DNA of 64,000 nucleotides from Climacteris rufus. Its lineage: Eukaryota > Chordata > Aves > Passeriformes > Climacteridae. The DNA lies in NCBI GenBank assembly GCA_013398175.1, contig VZRZ01004224.1, positions 366,531 to 430,530 on the forward strand, given 5' to 3'. Under the pieces are notes generated by a model, which saw only the letters and a list, made by a program, of their open reading frames with translations, searched no databases and had not been told where the DNA came from. This document shows positions 41,701-53,790 of this stretch, piece after piece (positions within the stretch are counted from its first letter, which is position 1; the number at the start of each line of letters is the position of its first letter). The position numbers and the translations under genes were made by a program.

Positions 41701-44700
41701 TCTTGTGTCAGCATCTTACCGCATATTCATTTATAAGAGTGCAAGAGCAAATTGGAAAATTGAGTAGAGTGTTAAAGAAATAGTAGAGGAGAGCCAAACT
41801 AAATCAAGTTTTAGTTCCTGACATATCTTCAGCAAAGTAAATTCAACTTGCTCTTTCAGTCATCATCTATCTTAAAGGCAGAATCAGTTGGGTTTTTAAA
41901 AAAAATATTTGAAGACCAGCTTGTGGGGAGAATAAAAGATTATTTTTTTTAATGACTACTTTTTTTTTTTTCAGATTGAAAAAGAAGTAATGGCTGAAAA
42001 AAAGTGGGGACAGAAAGGAGGACCCTGGGAGTTCAACTTACGCGATCTTTTCCGCTGGTGCCAGCTTATGCTTGTTGACCAATCACCAGGAGGTTATGAT
42101 CCAGGCCAGCACGTGTTTCTGGTATATGGAGAAAGAATGAGAACCAGAGAAGACAAAGAAAACGTGAGCTGTGTGTTCTCTTTCCTTGGTCAGGAACTAT
42201 TTATAGAAATTCAAGTGTAAATTTGAGGATTCCTTGCAATTCATTCATAGACATTATCTCTCAAAGAAAAATAGGTTTTGAGGTTTGATATTCATACCTG
42301 CTCCCCTTGCTGTTTGAAATACTGGTTTAATTGGTATAAAAGCAGACAGCTGATGTAAATGAAGGCAAGTAGAATAACAAAAGACTTAGAGCATAACACA
42401 ACATACATTTATGTGATTCTGTATTAAATAATAATGTTTGCCACCTACTTGCCCCTCTCTTGCTTAGAAATCCTGTGCTTTTGTTTAATTCCACAGCATT
42501 TACATGATAGCAAACTAAAAGTCAGTCAGATTGTAAGACCGAAGTTATTTGCTGTTATGTGACCGGATATTTCCTCATGGATTTACTTTCCCTTTCCTGT
42601 AATATTGCTATATTTTTCTGTATTATCAAAGAGCTTATTTATTAAATGAATTCTATCCCAAGACTTTGTTAAAGACAAACATTGCTTACAGTATTTCAAG
42701 TCACAGGAAACCATGATTAATGGAGGGGTTGCTGTGGGCAGCTCACACTCATGTTAATTGCTTGCTGCACTTGGACTTAAATGAGCTTGTGATTTAACTG
42801 TTAGTTCCTATCACACAGCAGTAGAGCTGAGAGGAAAAGCTACCTCAGATGTAAATCTTTAGAAGTAAATCTTTGGAACAGTGGATAACTTAAACTGATA
42901 AGTCTCTTTTTTGCTCTTTCAACTGTTTTAGGTTATTTCTGTATTTAGAGACATTTTTGGCCAGGAGGCTGATGTGTATACAGGAACCAGAGAGTTTCAC
43001 ATCAATCCATATAATGTTCAGGTAAACAAGAGATTTTGTGAGGGCATAGAGAAGGAAACAACTTGCACGGCTAAGCTCCCATTTGCCTCTGTCTCTCATC
43101 TCTTTCAGGTTGGTTATTCTGTTCTTTCTCGTGGCAACTACATTCCTCATGCTGGCAGGACTCTCTCACTTCTGCATCACTCACTGCAGTCCCTGGAGTC
43201 CATAATGAAGTGTGTGCACATGAGCTGGATGGTGATCCTGGTGGGCCCGGCAGCTGTCGGCAAAAGCAGCCTGGTGGAGCTGCTGGCCCATCTCAGCGGC
43301 CATCGGCTGAAGATCATGGCAATGAACAGCGCCATGGATACTACTGAGCTCCTGGGTGGATTTGAGCAGGTAGATGCTGTTTTGGTAATAGGGCAGTATT
43401 TCTCCTTCCACCTGATAGTGGCCAGTCTGCTCTGAGTTTAGTGTTTACAGACAGAGCCTTAGGCACCACGGTCTTCTGCACGAACTAACCCCCTCATGGC
43501 CTGTTTGCAGGTTGATATCAACAGGCCGTGGCAGCGCCTCTTGGAAAAGGTGGAGAATGCTGTGAGCACCCTAGTAAGGGACAGTCTTCTCCTAGCAGAA
43601 CTTTGTGCAGATGATGCTGAAGTTGTGCTGCGTGCTTGGAGCAATTTCATCCTGAATTACAAACCCAAATCTCTGGGTGAAGGAGGTGGAAGTGTTACAG
43701 CTGAATTAGTGAGCAAACTGGAGGGAATACTTGTACTTACCCAGCGACTAAACAACAAAATAAATTCTTACACAAAGGCAGGTATGTATGGTGAGCAGTC
43801 TGAAGCACTGACATTCTGTACTGAGCTACCCAGTATATGCAATACAAGCCCTTACCTTATATTCCTGGCAAAGGGAACTTGGATATGTTAATCTTGTGTT
43901 TGTACTCTGAAGCACTGATCAGCTGAGCTTTACAAATGTCAGCAGAATAACATATGGGTTGGTTTTCCTTCTTTTATTTTTTTTTAAATCGTTATTCAAA
44001 ATAAGACATTGATATCCATCAAACTTCATCTAATGTGGGAGAAGGGATGCAGAAGTGTATCTGTGTAGGGAGGAAAGTGTCAATCTAGTTTATATTTTGT
44101 TTGCTTGCAAACCCCTTCTGTTCACATGGATTTTGCTCATGGGAGGCTACTTAAAGAGTTGGAGCTTCTGCTGTTATGATCCCCTAAAAACTAGGAAGAT
44201 ATATGTTTATTAACAAAATAACTACTTTTCTTGAATTGAAGCTGCTTCATTAATGTAAGTCTCAGTGTAAGATGTATTTCCTTTCAGAGTTTGCTCACCT
44301 GGTAGAAGAGTTCCGGCGTTTCAAGCTGCAGCAGGCCCAGGCTGCTGACTGTAACAGCCATGGCACTTTTGAGTGGGTGGATGGGATGCTAGTTCAGGCT
44401 CTGCAGTCTGGAGACTGGCTGTTAATGGACAACGTTAATTTCTGCAAGTAAGAGATTTTAGTGGCCTTGTTTCAGCCTTTGACCTCCGTTAATGATTTTG
44501 CTTCTTACCGTGTGGTTCACAACTGAGTATTTTGCATTTGATAATACATGGGAGCAGTAACTTAGATTTTCTGGACAAGTGTCTCCTTCTCAGACAGCTT
44601 AGCAGTTACCTTACAAAGTAATTAACTGTTTGGCTCTTGCCTAAGACTGGTACTATTTTGGTTTCAGATCAGAAAGGGATCAAATTATCTTTTTGTGACC

Positions 44701-47700
44701 ACATGAATTTCTTTTGAATGTAGCCCTTCTGTGCTGGACCGCTTGAATGCTTTGCTTGAACCAGGAGGTGTTCTGACCATGAGTGAGAGAGGTGTCATAG
44801 ATGGCACGATTCCCACAATAGCTCCTCATCCAAACTTCAGGTACTTTGCATTTCTCCTCCCCCCCCCCTCCATCAAATAGCAGGTTTAGAATAAAAACGT
44901 CATCAGTGAGCCAGTCTTTTGGTATTTTGAATGCCACTCAGTTTGCCATGTAGTGTAGTGCCACTGCCTCTCTGGCAAGGAAGAAAACTGCACTGTGATG
45001 AGCATATTAAAGAGAGCTTAAGAGGCTTTGCTTTATATCCCTTTTGCAGCATGGACTAGTACACAGGAAAATTCATAGCAGTGTACCTCTGTCTAGATTT
45101 TCCATTTCTAATTTAGGATTTCAGCACTTTCCTGACTCCCTGTAATGAAGTTGAGGATACATGCACTGAGGATGGTGAAGTCTTTAGATAGGCTGATCGT
45201 GAAAGCTGGTATATGGGCATTATAATTTTATTCCCAGCTTTTTCCATTCCATCTATAAATTTGAGTTTCCTGCAGTGACAGAACTTAAAAAAGCCTAAAA
45301 ACCCACCCAAACAGACAGTCTGTTCTCTCAGACCTGAAGTAGTTTCTGAGGAAGATGGGAGGAGAACATAGAGAGTAATCTGTAGAATTCCTACCTTTTC
45401 TAAATTTGTGAAAAGAATATTGGGACTGATATGCTCTGCTTCCTCTGAATTGGAAACAACATTTTTAACTTTTCAGAAACCTGTTTGCCCAGCATTGTAT
45501 CTCAGAACTATTTTTTCTTCCTTGCTTTTAAGAGGAGTCTGCTGATAGTATTAGTTACTTGGATGTTGGATAGTTTGGGTTTAAAATAGCACAAATTTAT
45601 CTGAAGCTGTTGCTAAGAGTTTTAAAAGCTCTCTCTATGGCTCAGAGGCATAGCTTAACTTTTCCTTGTAAGTGGGCAAATGATAAAACAGACATAACTC
45701 AGATATAATGAGTTAAAAGTCATGCAGAATATCTGTGTCTAATTTCAAAGCATAACTATGCATGCAGATTTCTCATTTAAATTCAGTAGCTGTCTGTGGC
45801 TTTCTAGATATTGTGTCCCCATTTTTATGAAGATTAACTTACTTTATAGAGGAGCAGATTTGGTAGTTCCAGAGTGATAAGTTTAAGGACCTAAGTTACA
45901 TCTTAAGAATTTAAGTCAATTGAGCTAGATGGTAGTTGTAGGTCCTTTCCAACTTGAATTATTGTATTCTAATATCCAACAGGCTTTTCCTTTCCATGGA
46001 TCCAGTTCATGGGGAAATATCCAGAGCCATGCGGAACCGTGGGATTGAAATTTACATTCCTGGGGAGAATGATGGAAATGTGTTGGACAGTCTGGATTTG
46101 AAATTACTCCTGCATAGTTTGGGCTTAATTGGAGATAGTGTCTGTGATGCACTTCTGGCTGTGCATTCAGAAGCCAAGGCAGCAATAGCAGGTAAAAAAA
46201 TGTCTGGTCAGTGTCTTTTAGCAGCTTGGGCTCGTTACATGTATATGGATGAACTGCTCAGTATTAAACCATGGCTATTTTATTGTGTAATGTGCTGATA
46301 TAAATAACCACGTAAAATATAATCAGGTAGTTTTAGATTGTATTTTTTCATTCTCAAGAAGTAAGCCCAAGTCATGAAAAAGTGGTAACTGGAGTATTTT
46401 CTTAAGGAGACATCAGACACTGGCACCTGTCAGTTGTCTCTTGCTATGGGGAAGGCAATATATTCTAAGTGAAAATCAGCAAAATAGAGGGTTTGCACAA
46501 GTTGTTCTTTGGAGCTGAGTTTCATTCTTCTCAGCTGCTTGATGTCTTATTTTGAGCTAGTCATCTGTTGTTTACAGTCTTGTCAGATTTTCTTACCAAC
46601 TTTGGGAAGAATCCATTCAGTTTTCAGAACACAGTAGGATTCTTCTGTTTTGTATCATGGCATCTAAAGTGGTGTTTGTTCTCAGAGGATTAAAGGGCTG
46701 ACAGTTGCTAAACATTCATATCACCCTAAATGCTGTGTATCTTTCAGGTTCTGTGTCATCTTTGTCACCCTTGCTTCAGGCTGCTGCATTAATAGTGCAG
46801 CAAATACAAAGAGGCCTTGGGTTAGCAAAGTCTTTTTACAGAGCCTGTTGGGAAGTTTATGGCCGCTCACAACAACTGCAGATTAACCAAAAGGTAAAAG
46901 TCCTGTATTTGAAAGCTTTTCTTGTATCATCTAGATCAGTGAAAAATGTAACTTCATGAGGCTAGTGTTTGAGATCCTCTGCTTCCTAAGTGCCTGAGCA
47001 AGAGGTTGATGAAGATGGTGCTCTTGGAGAGATGAACCAAGTAATATCCTGGTTGGACTCCAAGACTTGTGGTTTGTAACCGCTTCAGCTGAGACTTTGG
47101 GATATTATTGCTGGTGTGTCTCTAGCCTGTAGCACTGCACACTATCATCTGTAGGCATACTCACTTCTTGTTTTAAACTGTACAGTGTGTTATTTCACTT
47201 CTGGTGGGAATGTTTTAGTGCATTCATTGTGTAGGTTATACAGTGTTTGTAGAACATCTGTTTCATAGTAGTTTCATAAGAAATACATTTAATTAAAGAG
47301 TTTTCTGAGCAGTTGTGCCTGATTACATGTTACATGTCTGAATATGACTCTAAAGTGCTTTTTGGTTGTTTGTTGTAGCTTGTGTTAGAATTGGTTACAA
47401 AGCATGCTTCCTCTCTGGCTTCCCACGAAGCTTGGGGTGAGTCCTTGCTAGCAGTGGGACTGTGGCCAGACTCTCTGCCTTCAGCTGTGTTTGCAGCGGA
47501 AGATTCGCTCCTTTCGACAGTCCGGAGTGATGGACAAGTCCTACTGTATTGTCTGCATAGACTAAACCTCAGAAACTGCAGGTAGGCAGGAAACATTTTT
47601 TATCTAATAAATGAGAAACAATATATGTGAAGTGTTTTTGGCATGTCTCTGTTCCTTGCAAAATTCTGTCCTCATCAAATTGTGCAGTTAGAGATTGTGA

Positions 47701-50700
47701 TTGTCATACACTGTAACTGTGTTCCTGTTACCTTTCCATGCAATCATTGCAAATAAAAGTTTAATTATTTACTGTTTTATTCTTAAGTATTCAAAGTATT
47801 CAAAATATATTAAAAATATTTTACTCTTTAATCTTCAGTAAGTACATTTGACCCATTTTGAGAGTTGTTAGGAGTAAGCATTTAACAGAAAATACAAATG
47901 CAAACACTGGATTAAGTAGGTAATAAGATCCCCAAAATCTCTTCCTTTGTTTTCCATCTGAAGTTAAAAAAACCTGAGCATTTAACTAGTTTTAAATACA
48001 CTAATAATCCTCAGTATTTTAATATCCTTTTTATTTTCATGTAATCAATTATTCATCAGTTATTTTAGGTCCAGTACCTTCAGGTGAAAAACAAATTCCC
48101 TTCTTCAGACAGAGCTGTCTGAAAGAAGCAGAGGCCTATATGCAGGGGCATATGCAAGAAGTTTTTTTATGATTTCTTGGGCAATATAGCTGTTATTTTC
48201 ACAACACTGGTGTAAAAACTTCCTTTCTGCCTTCTTTGCTTAGTAACCTACTCTGGACAGGTACTGTAGTTTGCTTCCAGTGAAAGAGCAAGCTGCAGAA
48301 GTTAGCACTAAGATGTAATGTTGAAATTGCAAAACCTTAGCAACGTGCTGTGTCGTTTGCTTTTTGTTTGTTTTTAATCAATGACACTTCCTTACCTATC
48401 TTTTTGTCTTTTTAAATTTAACTTTGCACATGCACAAATCAATTAGAATTTCTCAGTGAAATGCTGTTGATATTCACTTGGGGGTACTGCATGAATCTTT
48501 GCCAATAGTGAGCTCCTGTTAGTAGATGCCCACAACTGATTTGAAGTTGGAAACTGGTTTTAAAGCTAAATAAAGGAGGAAAGATTATTGCACTGCTACA
48601 CTCACACCTGAAGATCATTGCATGCTGAGTAGCTTGACCTGCAGAATGTATTCTTTCCCAGATCTGGAAGTTCAGGCCCTTGATTCCTGGACTTCTTTGT
48701 GTTTCAGGACCATACCACTGACTCTTCAAGATCTTAAAAAAATTATGCAGTCCACTAACCCTGAAAGTCTCAAATTCAGTGCTGTTGAGATAGATGCAAA
48801 CTGGATGGACACAATAGAAGTTCTCCAGGCTTCAGTGAAATTGTTCATAGAAAAGGCCACCAATCAAGATTGGAAATTAAGAGTTAAATGGCTTAACTCC
48901 TTAGCCAAGAATCTGCCACAGGTGCTTGGTATGTAATCATTTAACCTTGTTTTGTCTAAGGGCTGATTTGTTATGTTTTTGCAAAGTAAGTCTTCTATGA
49001 AAACATCCAGACCATTCGAATTATCTGAGTTATGAAGACTGTCAACTATCCACACTAATTCAAGGTCACTGAGGCTCCAGGGAGAGACAGAAACAGGTTG
49101 TGCATATTAGGGACAACAGAAGACTTTGGGCTAAACATTGTCCTTTATGATTCAGGCATGTGTGTAACTTGTACCATTTCTGAATTACAGCTATTTCTGG
49201 ATCTGTCTTGGTCTATGTAAGCAAATGTGCCTTTTCACTATTTTTTTTAGTGATAGTAAAAGCAGCAAAATGCCTTCTGTGTATTTGGTGTTAAAATACA
49301 AATGGATAGAAAGACAGGACACTGCAAAACTGAGATTTCCTGTAGCAGCGTTCTGTAAATGTTATTGATAATAGCTGAATGAGCTGTTGATAATAGCTGA
49401 GTGAGCTGTTCACTTAATTACTGTATTAATCACATCAAAATTATGGACAGGCATTAGACAGGCATTAGTCCAAGTAATTCACACATTTAGCTTTCTTGTA
49501 TGGTTGAAATCTCAGACTATGTTGTCTCTGTATTAGTGGAATTGCTTCCCCTTTATTTTGCTGTCTTTCTGGCAGGTAGATCTATAAAGTAGAAAACACC
49601 TAAAAAATTACTTTAATGAAAAGTATGCTTTTTGTTTTTTACAAACAAAAAATCCCCCATAAAACTAGATGTATTGAGAAGAAGATTTGAAGCTATAAGC
49701 TCATGGATTTTCACAAACCATATTTTTAATAGCATACATAAAGTATCACCAGTTTGACTAGAACTCTTTACTGGATTTATGTCTTCAGCCATGACATTCT
49801 GTCTGCTTTTAAGACATTTTGGAGTTAATACAGAATAAGATCAACCAGCATATCCAGAGTGCATGCATGGATTTGACTTGTCCACTTGTGCTGGCACAGT
49901 TCAAGTTTTTTCTTTTTTTGTACTAAATGCTCTTTTATGCCCATGTTCTTCCCTCTTCACCTGCAGATGCAGTGCGGATTCAGCTGGAAGCAGGTGCTGT
50001 AGCCCTTGGTTGTTTCTATGCCAGTCCCCTCTCATCTGGAGTCAGTAACATGATCAAGTTGCTACAGCCAACTATGACAGGTACTTCTGGAAAAAAAATG
50101 ATGTAAGACATTGGTGCTTCCTTTATATGTTCTCTGAACGCCCTGCAGTCCTTCTTAGGAAATGTATGTAGCAAAACAAAGGCTAAATTCTAATTATATG
50201 TTGCTTTTTTATAAAAGAAATTACAACAGAGACATTCTTGCTGTCTAGAACAGCAAATATGGCAATTAAATGCATTCTTCCTATTCATGTTAGATATGAG
50301 TGCTGTGCCCATAAGTCCTGGCTGTGTATCTGTGGCTCAGATGTATTCCTACAGCTCAGAGCAATGTTCTGAAAATGATACATACATCCACTGCCTTTCT
50401 GATTTGATAGCTTAGGGACCCTGGTCTTTTTTACCCAAGATTTATAGTGTTAGCCCACCTGAAACCCATGTTTTGGCCTGTAATTTTCCTTTGGTGTTCT
50501 GTGGGGAGCTCAGGCCTGTAGTTTCCATTCCAAGCTTCTTAGGAGCATGAAAGCTACATAGAGTGACACTGGGCCTTTTAAGGATGGTCCTGGGTATCTC
50601 ACCTGGACTGTGAGTTGGACTTGAGTTTCCAGGCTCTTTTTGGATACTCTGATCCCTGTTTATTTTATTGTCACTGTTCTGTTTTGCAGAACTTGCAGCC

Positions 50701-53700
50701 AGCTTAATGTTTTTCTGTTTTGATATCTGGAGTGAGAGAGTTTGACTGCCTTCCTCTTAGGCTTCCTTCTTCCTTTCCATAATGTTCTTGCATAGGCAGG
50801 GGGATCAAGAAAAGTCTACTGTGCAATGTTTCCACTGCTATCCTGTCTTGTCTGCCTTTCCAGATGAACATGTGATGCCTCTGGACCCAAGATGGAACAT
50901 GCAGTTTTTGGAGGTCATTAGAAATTCGATGAACTTTGATACAGAAATGGAACACACAGAGCAGCTTTTTATCCTTTTGAAGTCTGCAGCAAATCGGTGA
51001 GTTACAAAAACAACCTTGTAAAGACTGCCCAATACCTGTAATCAGTGCTGAGTAAGCACTTGTGGTGTCTGCCAAGTATGTTTTTAGGTTTTGATAGATG
51101 TGATCTAAAATACCAGGAAGAAATCTTGTGCAGGTATTTAAATTCTTTGCATCTATAGATGCATGCTTAAAGCTATCATTTAATATAGGGAGCAGAGCTC
51201 CCAGCAGTAGGGAGTACTTCAATAGGCTGCAGTACCTTAAGGACAAATCAGAACTGTGGGATAAAGCATTAAATAGGCAGAAGCAGCAGTCTGAAATCTC
51301 TGACAAAACTTAAATAGTTGACCTGTTCTTGGATTAGGACTGTTTTTCCTAATAAGAGTAAAAATTACACAGAGTTTGAAGTTGAAGTGTAAGGAAGCAG
51401 CTGCTCACATATCCTACAGGCCATGGTGTTGCATCTGTTTAGTAGCTCACCAGTTTTTCCTTCCTGGTCAAGTCAGGAATTTGCTCTCTGTGAAACTTGC
51501 TTCTGCAAAAACCACATTCAGGCAGTTATCTGCTGCACTTGGTTCTTCTTCCATAGTACAGTGAATGTATAATGTCATTTTGTAGTTCCAGCATCACATT
51601 GTAGCTCACCATTCTCATAAGGCTGAGGCTTTAAAGCAGTACTGGATTTTTAACAGCTTTGTTTTTGCTTCAGGGCAGTGTTGTTTCTTGACCGAGAAAA
51701 AAGAAGTTACACTGAGAGGAGTTTGATTGCCAGCAAGAAGCCAAGAAACAGTGTCTTAAGAATGTCTCTAGATTTCCACAAAAGTAGGTTGATTTTTGCT
51801 GTTTCTTTTGGTTCTGTAGTCAATGTGAAACATAGTTAATTTGCACTGCTATGAAATACGTACCTGAAACATGGTGTGTCCTGAGTGTGCAAAAGAAGAA
51901 TGTGTGAGTGTAAAGCAGTCAAATAACTAATGTGGTATCTAACCCATTATTATTAAATTAGATGTACCTCAAGGTACACTATTTATGTCTTGCCTCTATG
52001 AGGTAATGAGTGAATGTAATTTATCTCTGAATTATCTAAACTTTGGGATAATGATGGAGAGAAACTGGAATAATGTTTTGTCTTTAGCTAGTAAGAATAC
52101 CCATGTTCTTCAGATGTGCTTTTGTTCTATGTAAGTAGAAAGTTTTACTTCTAAAAATCTTGTGATGAGGTTAGTGTGCTGCATAGAAACAATAGGTATG
52201 AATCCCTCATTATGGATTTTTCGTATATATGTGTGTATATAAAATGCATAGAGGTAATAGAGGATTGTGCAAATAGTGAAGGACTACTTTTACTATTTCA
52301 ATTCTTGGATCTTTTCAGGTTGTTTTGGGTTTTTTTTCTCAACCATAAAGAGGTTCTAGTGATCAGAATTTGACCCTTTTGAGTCACGTGATGTGGCTGG
52401 AATATTCAGTCCCTGCCTTTCTTTCCCTCTTCCCCAAACCTTAGATCCAGGAAGTTACAACTGTCTTCCTCATGGAATTGTGGTCAACCTTGCTGCTTTC
52501 TTTGAACTTTGGGATGCATTTGTACTTCAGTGGGTGAAATCTACTCAGGTGGCCTTAAGTGACGATGACATGCATGATGTGAGTAGACTTTTTGTAGCAT
52601 ATTTATAGAAGTTAAATGAAATAAGACTGTATGTAGAACACTATTTTTATTTTCAGGGACCAAGAAATAAACAGCAGTGCTTCTGTTTGTATTCAGAATA
52701 TGCCTAACAGTAGGCAAAGGATTATGTTTGTTTCAGTGGCTGTTTTTGTGCTCTGCCTTCTCATTTCTTCTGTGTGGAATGTAGCCTGCAGATACTTGGG
52801 GAAGGAATTACCTTACCTAATACACACCTGGATGTAGATAGTTGCTGAACTTGATCATCAAGCCCTTTAATACCTGCTTAAGATGGCATGAATTGTGCTG
52901 TAGGAGTGCCTGTTGCTCTCCAGTGATGATAAAGGGAGTATCCATATCTATCTGTGATAAGACTATCTGAATCTGGACAGCTGACATGCAGGTCACAGGG
53001 GTGGTTCACTTCTCCTTCTCCCTTTTTCAGACCATGAATATTGTTTTGCTGAAATCTTGACACTGTAGACTTGGTGCAGGGTTTGCTTGGTTTTGGCTTC
53101 TGTAGTTCCACCTGCCGCTGTGGTGTTTTTAGAGAACCTGTAGTTGAGTCCTGGTTGTGTAGCACTAAATACAAAGCACTGTGGGAGTGTGAAGCTAATG
53201 CCCATGATGGTGGGTGTGCTTTTCCTCTTGCTTGAGGTAGGAAGCATTCTGTAACACTGTAACCTGGTTGGGTTGTGCTCAGGTTTTATACTGCACGCTG
53301 TGGCGGGACCGGCTCTGGGCCATCTCTGACGCGGTGACAGTGGATTCGCCAGGGTTGTCACTGCTGTCCCTGCACTGGCACTGGGTCATGAAACACCTGA
53401 TTGACAGAGTTCCTCAGATGCTTGGTGGATCAGACCAGAACAAGTGAGTGGCCTTGTTTACTGCCTTTTGATTTGTTTCTGTTGTATGGATGCATGAATT
53501 ACGCTTTTCTTTGGTGTTACAGCTAATTAGTGTCCAAGTCGTGTTCCATTAGTGATGCAAATACAACATATCAAATAGCTGTTCATTTTAAAATTCATGT
53601 TTCCTGGCATTGTGCTTCTGCTTGCTCAAACGATCATCTAGAACTTTTACCCCTTTAGGGAAAGGATAAGAGAGAGACTTTTCTTTCTTATGTATCCTTT

Positions 53701-53756
53701 TGCCTTGTTTTTCAAACTTCTCTTAACTTTGTGACCTTTTTCTGTCCCCTGTCCCT

Positions 53757-53790
<34 letters not shown>

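Noticed and set aside
50704..51306. 200-residue open frame on the minus strand
   Set aside because: It lies antisense across MDN1 exon 51 and its introns, matches no family I recognise, and stop-free stretches this long occur by chance in 64 kb.
51128..51313. Possible extra exon encoding a Lys/Gln-rich peptide in intron 51
   Set aside because: Exons 51 and 52 join in phase without it, and the peptide does not correspond to midasin.
52923..52984. Box C/D snoRNA candidate in intron 53
   Set aside because: GTGATGA and CTGA motifs occur, but the flanks do not pair next to the boxes.
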